Assembly (NCBI GenBank): GCA_964016875.1
Contig: OZ024730.1
Coordinates: forward strand, 46,640,943-46,704,942
Direction of reading: 5' to 3'
From: Fallopia convolvulus
Lineage: Eukaryota > Streptophyta > Magnoliopsida > Caryophyllales > Polygonaceae
DNA: 64,000 nt
The translations under genes and the position numbers were made by a program. Under the pieces are notes generated by a model. The model did no database searches and was not told the origin of the DNA. It saw nothing but the letters and a program-made list of their open reading frames with translations. Within the stretch, counting starts at the first letter, position 1; the number at the start of each line of letters is the position of its first letter. Below, in pieces: positions 55,024 to 64,000 of the stretch.

Positions 55024-57000
55024 AACACATAAGCTTAGTGAGATTCTATCCAAAAATCAATTGAAAATAGGAGTACGTAGCCCACAAAACATATATATGA
55101 TAGAGCATATAGATATAGGTCTTAGAGCATGTTTTATTCTCGTTTTATGCATGTTTAGTTAGAATTTCGCTTTAAGTTGTAGTTTAGGTTTTAGTTCGGT
55201 TTAGTTCGGAATCTACGCGTTTGTGTGCCTCATTACAGGTTGCAAGGTGAAGCATGGTGGATTTATGAGGCTAAGGACCGGACCTCGGGACGCTTGGTGA
55301 GCATTGAAGAGAAGAACCGAAAGAAAAATCAAGAGTTAAGGCCCAAGAGCTTGTGTGAGAAGAACGCTTAAATCCGGGTCATGCATTGGAGTCTTATTTT
55401 GACACCTCTATCTTGCAATGCTTGTTTTGGGAGCTATAGTGGTCGGATGAAGCTGAATTTGGTATCACTTGAAAGCTAACTCGAAGAACTACAATTCATA
55501 TTTTTACTCCGAGTCCAAATTCCAACTCGAACGGAGTCAAAACAGCCTCCGAAGTGTCACTAAAGTTGCTGCTGGCGGAGCGCGGCCAAAAGCCTCAGAG
55601 CGCCCCCGCGCTCTCAAGTGCACCAAACCGCGCTCCGGCGGTTGACGCGGCAATGACTTGGGCTTCCGCGAGATGTTGTGGGCCGACTCTATTATTTCTT
55701 TTAGATATTTTTAGCATAATATAAATACTTTCTCTAGGTTTTATTTTGGATCTTATGCTATCTTTTTGAGTTTTATGCAATTTGGAGATTTGTGGGAGAC
55801 AAACCCTAGTTTTGCAATTGAAGATCAATTTGACTCTTGTAAGTTTTGTTTTTCTTCAATGACAATTTCTAACTAATTTTCTCATGTGCAACTAGTTAGT
55901 TGAAGTTGTATGCATGATTGTTTGTGAGATTTGAATTATTTTAGTTTGCCTTGACTAGATTGAATCTCTTCATGCTTGATTGATTAAATTCACTTAAGAT
56001 TATAATAGCTTGATCACCTATTCTACTTCTAGGTTGAATTACAACTAGAATAATTAAATAGACGGTGGAATTTGATTATTCATGGATGAATCCTTTGATT
56101 AAACTTATAGACGGTGGAATAAGGTTAATCAAAGGCGGAGAATTTAATCACAAGACTTCATGAATAGACGGTGGAATTCATGAATATTGTTTCTATTGAA
56201 TGCTTTGAACTTAATTGCATGATCAACTTGACATAGAAGGTTTTCTAGGTTAATTGGTTAAAAGGTTGTTAAAGACGGTGTATATTAACAACCACAATAA
56301 GCTTGAATTCATAAATTCACAATAGATTAGTCAAGGGAAATTGAAATAAGGATAATCGATGATCAAAACTCATATATGCAATGAATACGAAACTAGTTGG
56401 ACGCTTTTCTCCATATTTGAATCTCAACTTATTTTACTTGCTTAGCTTTAATTAGTTTAATTTCTTAGATTTTAGCTTACAACCATAAAACCCCCCTTCT
56501 ACTTAGTAATATTATATAAATACCAATAATCTGAGTCCTTGTGGGTTCGACCCTTGCTTCCACTATACCTAGGTTAGGAAGTTAGGAATTTTCTTTGGCA
56601 GTGCTTTTATAGCGACGTAATTGTGCTCGTCAATATACTAGGTTAGTTTTCTCAAAATTCGTAATGTGAGATACATTCTTTCACACACCCGTAATATGCC
56701 GTTGCATTTGACACGATATCAACCTTAAAGTTGACTAGCCTACTAGATTAGGGATCCAAACCTAACCACTTGATATCAATATAATGTGGGGGTCCACATG
56801 TTCGTCCAAACGCATATACATGTTAGGTCCAACACATAATTCCAATCTAGTGTAGTTCCATTCTAAAAATTAATTTGCAATTGGAAGAGTAGCCCACAAA
56901 ACATATATGAGATAGCATCATGTGAGGATAATTTTTGTAGCGAGAAAAGAAAGCACCATAGTCGTCGGATCGTAAAAAAATACACGACTTAGATTAAAAC
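55024..57000. mobile_element. TRIM-family remnant enclosing the 1.5-kb solo LTR
   Basis: The phrase TTCTATCCAAAAATCAATTG ... AGCCCACAAAACATATAT at 55,035-55,096 recurs at 56,868-56,910 (TTCCATTCTAAAAATTAATT ... AGCCCACAAAACATATATGAG). It is the same family as the TRIM LTRs at 33.0 and 33.2 kb. Left copy, solo LTR insertion, short interior, right copy is the likely order. Ends are approximate. Confidence 0.45.
55098..56632 (+). mobile_element. Solo LTR of a large Gypsy element (Athila/Tat-like)
   Basis: 1,535 bp from TGATAGAGCATATAG to TGTGCTCGTCA, flanked by ATATA on both sides (55093-55097 and 56633-56637). The end region GTCCTTGTGGGTTCGACCCTT resembles the matching region of the LTR at 52.3-53.4 kb (minus strand TCCTTGCGGATTCGACCCTT), so both belong to related Gypsy lineages. 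It contains several imperfect copies of ATAGACGGTGGAAT (56,060-56,180). Confidence 0.75.
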
Positions 57001-57079
57001 ATCATTAAATGGACAAATTTGGCACGACTGACTTTTATATGAAAAAAAAAACACGAAATATAAAGAGAGTGCATAATAA

Positions 57080-57345
57080 TATTACTGACTATGCATAATT
57101 TTATAACTGTCTATACATATCTGGTAACTATTTGTGCATAATTTCATAACAGAGTATGCATGACTTTATAACTGAATGTGTACAATCTCATAACTGAGTA
57201 TCCATAAAATTATAATTGAGTGTGCATGTCCTCTTTAACTAAGTGTGCACAATATCATAATTGAGTGCAAATGACTTTGTAACTCTTTGTGCATGACTTT
57301 ATAACTTAATGTGCATAGCCTTATAAAGTCACGCTCATTGAGTGT
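57080..57345. repeat. Degenerate array of TGTGCATGACTTTATAACTGAG units
   Basis: About a dozen imperfect ~22-bp units, (T/A)GTGCATAA(T/C)(T)T(C/T)ATAACTGAG, alternating TATGCATA and TGTGCATG. Confidence 0.75.
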
Positions 57346-57388
57346 GTACAACTTGGGTATGTGAAAAGGGAAGATCGATGACATGCAA

Positions 57389-58163
57389 AATTATGTTGTG
57401 TATTTAGCAGGGTTTTTAGCATATATTATGGGTGTTTTTAGGTGTTTTGGAGACTTCTTACAACAAAGAAAAGACGACCAGAAGATGCACTATTATGGAA
57501 TTTAAGAGGTGGATTGAAGACAAAGTGAAGACGACGTTCTGGTGTTGGCGGCGCCCGTCGCCTCTGACAGCGAGAAAATTGCCATGCGCCACGTGTTTTA
57601 TTTTGATTGGTCCAATCTTTTCCAGCTTTATTCCGAGATATTGTATTTTTGGGGATACTTTTAGACCTAGCTTTATATATTAGGTAATGAGAGTTGCACC
57701 TCTCATCTTTTATCATTCTACTTTTCAGACTTTTGAGTTTTTATTGCTTTTATGGAGAACTAATCCCTATTTGCTTAGTCAGACAGTTTGAAACTTCGTT
57801 TTGACTTTCAGTTGTGAGATTTCTACTCTATCTATTGCATGGGATTATTCTACTCTCTTGATTGAATAGTTTATTTGATTGATTTCAACAATTTTTAGGG
57901 TTGTTGTTATTAAATCTCTATTGCTAGATCTAGATACTACTGATTGAGTTTCTCTATTTCATAGTAGCAAACTGCATTGTACTAGTATATGGTTGTGCTA
58001 GTCTATTGCAGAAGAGAGTTGAATTGCATTCTAGGATAAAGGCTGATTATTTTATGCTAGAATTGTATCCTGATTATATTCTTATCCATATTGCTGCTTT
58101 TGAATTGAATCTTTATGGTTTCAGGGTTATTCAATTAGTTAGGATTGATAGTATCTGGTTGTG
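57389..58163 (+). repeat. Truncated inverted copy of the Athila/Tat-type LTR
   Basis: In the opposite orientation to 52,303-53,434 it shares TTTTTAGGTGTTTT, CCAGCTTTATTCCGAGAT, TTTTAGACCTAG, CTCTATTTCATAGTAGCAAA and GATAGTATCTGGTTGTG. It stops at about 58,163, where the next LTR begins, so that element inserted here or a rearrangement cut it. Confidence 0.65.
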
Positions 58164-58165
58164 CT

Positions 58166-60948
58166 TGTAATAACTGCGGTTTTTAAGGATATTTTTTGAA
58201 TTTTTCTCGGGTATCCTTTTAACCTTTTTGTCCGTTTTAACGCTTAATTCAATATTTTCGTTGGAGATTAAATCCTAGAAAATTGTTGGTGATATCCTAA
58301 AATCACAAAGAAATGATTTTATTGGATAAGCCGTCTTTTTAATTATGTACCGGAAGGGACTTAAAATGCAAAACGGAAGCCTTAAAAATTGAAGGTAGCA
58401 AGATAAAATCATTGAAAATTGATTTTGTTGGTTTACATAATTTACGGGACGTTTTTCGTTTAGTAAGTTTTTCCATCCGAGGTACATAATTTTACCGTCT
58501 TAACGCGAGTCCCGTTCCGAGACGGGTTTGGATTACAAACTGCCTCTTTCTAGCTTAGTTGGGAAGGAAGTGTGATGAGTTATGCACTGCACATGCCTCG
58601 TAAAAGTCTTCAATTTCGTTCCAAAAAGAGGAGGTCCAAGGAAGTGAATCAGGACGTCGACGGACTTGGAAAGAATTCAAATTCTTCTCACCGCCGGCAA
58701 TTCTCTAGCTCCTCCTCCACTCCAACTTCATCTTCCCTATTTCTTCTTCCTCTCCTTGGTTGTATTTAGGCTCGTGGCTGCTGCTCAAAAACCAGAACCA
58801 GAGCTGAATCGGGATAGGACAACGACAGACTCGTTGCTGAATTCTTCACCGCTGGTGCTCATCTCCTTGGCCTCGCCGTACGTCTCCGCCGGCGATCGTT
58901 AGCTTCTCCGACCACCACCCACTGCAAGGGCCGCTGTCGGGAAACGCTCGACCACCCTCGGGCTCGGGGATCGAGCCATGATCGAGCCAAACGAGCCATG
59001 GGCTCGAGTGAAGGTATATACGATCGAAATTAATTAGCGGTTTGGTTGCGGAGCCACCGTAAGGACCTTTCGGTTCCGCTTTGCTAATTAAATTTATGGT
59101 TTTTATAATCTTGACGTTGATACGGTCCCATAGGTTCAAACCGCTCGCGAAACGGACGTCCGGATCTTCCGTTATAGCGAATACAAGTTTTGGATACCGA
59201 TTGGCAGGTAAGGGACTTCGGATAATTACTCGGGATTCGTTGTTAATCCGTTTGATCTGAAATTTGGTAACCTTTAAGAACTGTTGCTGATGAACAATTT
59301 TTATTTAGAAAATTGTTTCAAAAGTGAAGCGGATAATTAGTTATAATTCCTCCAAGATGGCTCCTTGAAGCATGATAATTAAGGATTCATTATATATCGA
59401 TATTCGGAAATTAAATCGTTTATCGATTAGGGAGTTGTAGGAGTTGAGAATACAACTAAGAAGTGTTTCTGTGAGCTCGTTGCTGAGAAATCGTTTTGTC
59501 ATATTTGTCAGAAGGATGATAAAGATTACTGTTGGAATTGCCAAGGACGTCGAGCACGCCTTATAAGGCAAGTGGACGATTCTCTCTTGCGTTATTGTTA
59601 TTAAATGAGGAATTGGATCCCATTTAATATTTGCGTGGGGAACAACTTGTATGATTAATAAATTATGATAGGTTGTTATATTTGTTAGAAATAATGACCA
59701 TGTTGTTATTCAATTTTGCGCTAGAACTGGATTTAGGTCCGTTATAGGTGACCTTGTTTGTTGTCTCTCGCTGAGACTTTGTTATTTATTAAGGTAGTTT
59801 CAGGGAGGGGAACGTGGTTCCATATTCTCTCTTTAAAACAATATTGCATTAGGAGGGGCCTAATCCTAATGGTGAGTCATGACTCTTCCCTTGCTCTTAG
59901 TGCAAGGGGTTTGAGGTGCACTCTAGCTAAGTGCAGGTTCGGCACGGTGTAGTGTAGATGACCTGGTAATAGGCCTCTGGGATCTCTACCTTACCATATG
60001 CAAAAATGAGGGATCAAGGATAGCTTAAGTCCTGTGATCTCGGTACAGGGTAGATTACCATGGATGAAATACTCCGATGATCTCTACAATACCAGAGTAT
60101 TTCGGCGGTAGTTTGAGCTGATTAAAAGGCACCAACTTGGTTGTGAAAAGTTTTGAAAGTAATATAAGATAAGTGCGTTAGGCACATTAATATACCTGAA
60201 TGGTTCGTCCAGTCGGAAAGCCATTCTTGCTCCCGGTTATGAATGATTCTTAATCAAACTTTGATTAAGTAAATCTGATTAGTTGATGGAGGCTTTTCAA
60301 AATGTTATGTGATTAATATGAGTTCCCAACAATTGTTTATGCTTCTTAAAAGAAACCACAAGCGGTGGTGTTCTCTCTCTTGATTATGCGAGTCTTCTTC
60401 TTATCCTCTATAAGACTGCTAACTGTTGGATCATGATCCGAGTCTATTCGGATTTGGATGCCAATATGTTTAGTTACAACTATAAGAACCAAGTTAGATT
60501 CTCCGCTTGGTAGTCTATCATTAGACTAACCCGTCCATCTTCTTTTCTTTTATTTGGTTGGCTGGTGTCCACCGTTGGTTTACGATACATTAGGTTCTTC
60601 TTGGAAATTGATTCAAGAGGCGGATTCAGATGTTTGAAGCTCCAGAAGTTGAAGAAAGGTTTCCAATGGCTATACTTGAGTGAAGATCATGATTGAACTA
60701 CTTCAAAGTGAGGCTGAGTTTCAGAAATAAAAACTCATGGAAGACTTGATGAAGATTTTGTTCAAATAGAAGGTTGTTATGTTTATTTATCTTTTTGGGT
60801 TAAGGTTTGTATAAGACCAATTGTATTTATTCCGCTGTAATGTTTCTTTTAGTTTGTTCAGTATATTTAAAGCCTTGGGTAGCTTCGGTTTAGTCTTAAT
60901 CGGGGTTACTGGCGGTAATACTTCCAGGGTAATTAAGGGGGTGTTAAA
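58166..60948 (+). repeat. Long 5' LTR of a Gypsy-like or LARD element
   Basis: Starts TGTAATAACTGCGG and ends GGGGGTGTTAAA, five bases before a perfect primer-binding site, so it is a ~2.8-kb LTR. Its style (GGTTCCGCTTTGC, TGATACGGTCCCATAGG, CGCTCGCGAAACGGACG) is that of Tekay/Del-like plant LTRs. The second LTR lies outside the window, so the start is inferred from the truncation of the neighbouring LTR. Confidence 0.5.
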
Positions 60949-60952
60949 GAAG

Positions 60953-60964
60953 TGGTATCAGAGC
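60953..60964 (+). other. Primer-binding site (initiator tRNA-Met)
   Basis: TGGTATCAGAGC, exact match to the usual plant LTR-retrotransposon primer site, followed by TAAAATTTCC. Confidence 0.75.
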
Positions 60965-63900
60965 TAAAATTTCCTATGTCTTGCTTAAGACTTTCATCCT
61001 TCCATATAGAATTATGGAGAATTCTATATTGGTGTTGTCTTAGAACCATCTATGGAAAGTAGTTAAGATTGAAGGTCAGACTCGTGAAAGAGATAGAAAG
61101 AGGAAAGGGAATTGGAGAACATGAGGTAATAAGTTTTGTCCTATGGTGGACATTTGATTCCCTGGAGATGGGAATGGATTTCGAGAAGGATCCACAGTAA
61201 GATTAGGTGAAGATTCCTAAAGTTGACTCGGTTCTTGACCAAGTTCTCATTGAATTCCTATTCTCTCTTGAGAGTCTGAATTGGGTGTACCCTCGTTGTT
61301 TCTTCCATATTAGGAAACATTTTGTGAGATTTTGAAGTTAAGTATTGTACTTCATAAAGACTTTTTAGTTTGAAGGTTTCCTATGTTAAGCTTATATGAT
61401 GGAAGATTTCAAGTTATGAATGTTGTCTTTAAAAAGGAATTTTCAAGTGAGTTTGTTTGACTTTGAAGTCATAAGTCTAAGAGTTTCAAGAGTATATTTT
61501 TATAGGAATTTCTGAACTTTGAAATTCGAGTATCAATATAAGTTTGGAGTTGGAACCTCTACTTCTCAATGTTAAGAATGGTGAATCTTATAAGTCTTGA
61601 GTAATTATAAAAGATCAGTATGGATCATGAAGTGAGGTAAAAGAATCCTGAATAGAAAAGGATTATCTTTGGAAACTTTCTTCAACAACTATGTTTGTGA
61701 CTCTATATTATAGAATCATGGATATTCTGTACTTTTCTTTGCTCAGATGAAAGTTAAAGAGCTTTGAGGTGCTCAAGTGTTTGATCAACTGAATTGTTAA
61801 ACTATTGGAAGATGCAGTTCAAGTTTGAATCTGAGAGTATTCGAACTTAGATGTTCATATATGTTGTTATCCTTTGAGTTAAGAGGATTGAGATTCCTAA
61901 ATGGAATGTGGATTTCTTATGATTATAGTAAGAAAGGAAGGAAGAATGTTGGTTCAGTTTAAGTTGTGAACAAGTGGTTAATCATCAAGGTTGTTGTGAA
62001 TAAGGTTGATTGGTCAAAATGGATTGAACAAGAAGAAGTTCATCGATGATGTGTTTATGTTCAATTAACTACTTGACACAAGTTTTAATTGATTACATGA
62101 GTTGTTGATATCCAAATGATTAACCTATGTGACACGTAATGGGAATTTCGTGTACGATACCCAACTCGGGATAATGAGAAAAGACTTGAGGTCTATAATG
62201 GACTAGTAATGGAATCAGCATTAAGATGTTTTAATTTTCTAATGGTATTGACTTATGTTTCTTCAAGGATGGAAATGATAAAGTTCAGTTTTGAGAAAAT
62301 CAATCAAGGAATGATCTTAGCATATTTGTTTTTGGTATTTTAAACAATTGAGAGAAAAATATCAATCATTCAATATTGTGGTCAATAAAGCTTAGACCCT
62401 ATCGCTGGAAGATAATTTCAGTTGTGTTTGGATTTTAAAGATTTTATATCTGTCAAATCTAATACCTAAGGTGGAACTAGTGAGACTGTTAAGCTGTTGA
62501 CAAGCTTCCTAACCATAAGCTTTTCCTTGCAATGTGGTTTGAAGTTAAATTAATGAAAAGGTATATGCAATTTCCTTATGGTTAAGTGTGAAGACAAGGG
62601 AATGATCGATAAGTTTAGTTTATTCACCAATGTTGAATTGAGAAAGGTTTAAGAATACCTTGATTGGTCATGTGCATTCTTCTGCTAAAAGAGATTGGAA
62701 ATTAAAGAAATTTCCTTATATGTAGAGAGATTTAAGGGTTTGATGTTTTGAGCTAGATGAGAAGTTTTTAAGTTCACTTTTTATATTGAGAGGATTAAGT
62801 TGTAAAAGGATGGAAAGTCCTTAAAATCGTCAAAAGAGTTTGATAGTCACTCTTGGATATTGGAATTTAAATGACTATTAACTTGCTGAAGGCTTGTTGT
62901 TTTGTGAATGGATGAACTCAAGTATTAAATTTTTGTCAATGGATCATGTTTGCATAACTTTAAAGTAATATGTCAAGATGGTACACAAGTTGAGAGCGAC
63001 CTTGGAAGAAGTTGTCATGGGTATGAAAATGTCGGAATCACACTTTCCCTAAGGATTGCAAGTAAATTGATGCAAGCAATCAACTTCTTTTATTGAACCT
63101 GTGAAGTTAAGTTGGGTTGAGATTGAGTTAAATCAGGCAGAGATTTCTCAATACTATGGATTATAGAAAAGTCTAGCAGTGTATCTAATTAAGGAAAAGT
63201 CAAGGAATGCCACCAAGTTCTATCTTGAGGAAGGAATGAAGTATTACATTCGAAAGGAAATGTAGTACGCATAAGTGAATTGGATTGTCTCAGGTCCTTT
63301 GAGGCTCAGTTTTAATTTGAAACTTTTGTCAAGTTGGTAAGGCCAACTAATGTGCAAGTGTCATCACAGAATTAGAACAAAGTGTTAGTAGCATCATTAA
63401 GATAAAGTCAGAAATTTTATTTGATGCATTAGCTTGACGCGCCCAATTCTTCAAGAGAGTAGCTAATCTTTGTTTCCACAATATTCAAAGTTAAAGCAAG
63501 TATGTTAGTAACCTATGTCGAGCTCCTGTCAAGCTGTTATGATTTAAGGATATTTGAGATCATTTCATGATTTTCTCTTTTGAGAAAATTCTTTGGACTT
63601 ATAGAATTCAAGTACGAATTTCTAAAAGTAATGATAGTTTGTTATAAAGGATTTATGAATAAATTTTCTACGGTTTTCATGGTGGTGAGTAAGAATGTGA
63701 TTTGTCTTCCATCTTGATCACATGGTAAGGCAAGATTACATGTCTTATTCCTATGAGAATGCAGTAAAGGATTATGTTTAATTTTGTTTACCATCCTGAT
63801 CACATGGTGGAATAAGATCACATAATTCCTTGGGTTTTAAAGAATAGTTTCTAGTATGAGTTGGCAATCATATAAGTTTTGCAAGTATATGAGTTTTGCA

Positions 63901-64000
63901 AGTGTAGTTGGTTGAGATGAAAGATGCAAGTTTTCTTTTGCATTATAGCAATTGCTATATCTATTTCTATATCTGCTATCTTGTAAAACTCCTTTGTGTT
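60965..64000 (+). mobile_element. Non-coding internal region of the LTR element (LARD-like), continues past window
   Basis: In 3 kb after the primer-binding site I find no gag, protease or other domain on either strand, and no reading frame of 60 codons. The plus strand is poor in C and full of AAGTT/GAAG words. A phrase around CATC(T/C)TGATCACATGGT repeats at 63,710 and 63,790. Either it is a large retrotransposon derivative with a non-coding interior, or a Gypsy element mutated beyond recognition. Confidence 0.45.

Noticed and set aside
58572..59139. Short frames at 58.6-59.1 kb as a host gene
   Set aside because: They lie in the putative long LTR, are not conserved with each other in frame, and show no domain.

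Overview
This is eukaryotic, plant-type DNA. Genes have GT-AG introns in AT-rich sequence, one gene is a plant R2R3-MYB, and most of the window is plant retrotransposons (Copia, Gypsy, L1-type and RTE-type LINEs, TRIMs) with Helitrons, a Mutator-like element and a PIF/Harbinger element. A eudicot nuclear genome is the natural reading; nothing I can see fixes the species.

Host genes are few. (1) At the left edge, on the minus strand, lie the first 111 codons of a protein with an organelle-type presequence. (2) At 4.8-10.2 kb, plus strand, is a three-coding-exon gene for a 797-residue coiled-coil protein with UVR-type motifs. (3) At 30.75-32.8 kb, plus strand, is a three-exon R2R3-MYB of subgroup 21 (MYB52/56/105/117 type). 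All three look intact as far as they are visible.

The rest is layered transposons. A decayed LINE fills 2.2-4.3 kb. A short Helitron ends at 11,617. A 4.1-kb chromovirus-type Gypsy element with both LTRs and a perfect 5-bp target duplication (ATGTG) sits at 12.1-16.3 kb. A probable solo LTR lies at 17.5-18.4 kb. At 19.8-23.5 kb a Helitron contains a Mutator-like element, which in turn carries exon remnants, degenerate TGCACTTTT arrays and two tRNA-like sequences in inverted orientation. LINE fragments, one with a 16-bp target duplication, and degenerate tandem arrays fill 23.5-30.4 kb.

The most striking block is 33.6-48.3 kb. A Copia element (34,957-39,767) with unusual TA...TA LTR ends lies at the end of an older Copia fragment. 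To its right is a full-length LINE on the minus strand with both ORFs open. That LINE is bracketed by direct repeats of 2,182 bp with no difference I can find: the 3' half of the Copia element, its 3' LTR and about 430 bp of flank occur on both sides of it. This looks like an enormous target-site duplication, or an assembly artefact that imitates one.

From 48.4 kb rightwards come a 1.3-kb PIF/Harbinger derivative (TTA duplication), a hAT-like BED-finger remnant split by a 537-bp TRIM (ATATG duplication), an Athila/Tat-type LTR and internal remnant, a 1.5-kb solo LTR (ATATA duplication), an inverted truncated copy of the Athila/Tat-type LTR, and finally a 2.8-kb LTR with a primer-binding site followed by 3 kb of apparently non-coding internal sequence running off the right edge.
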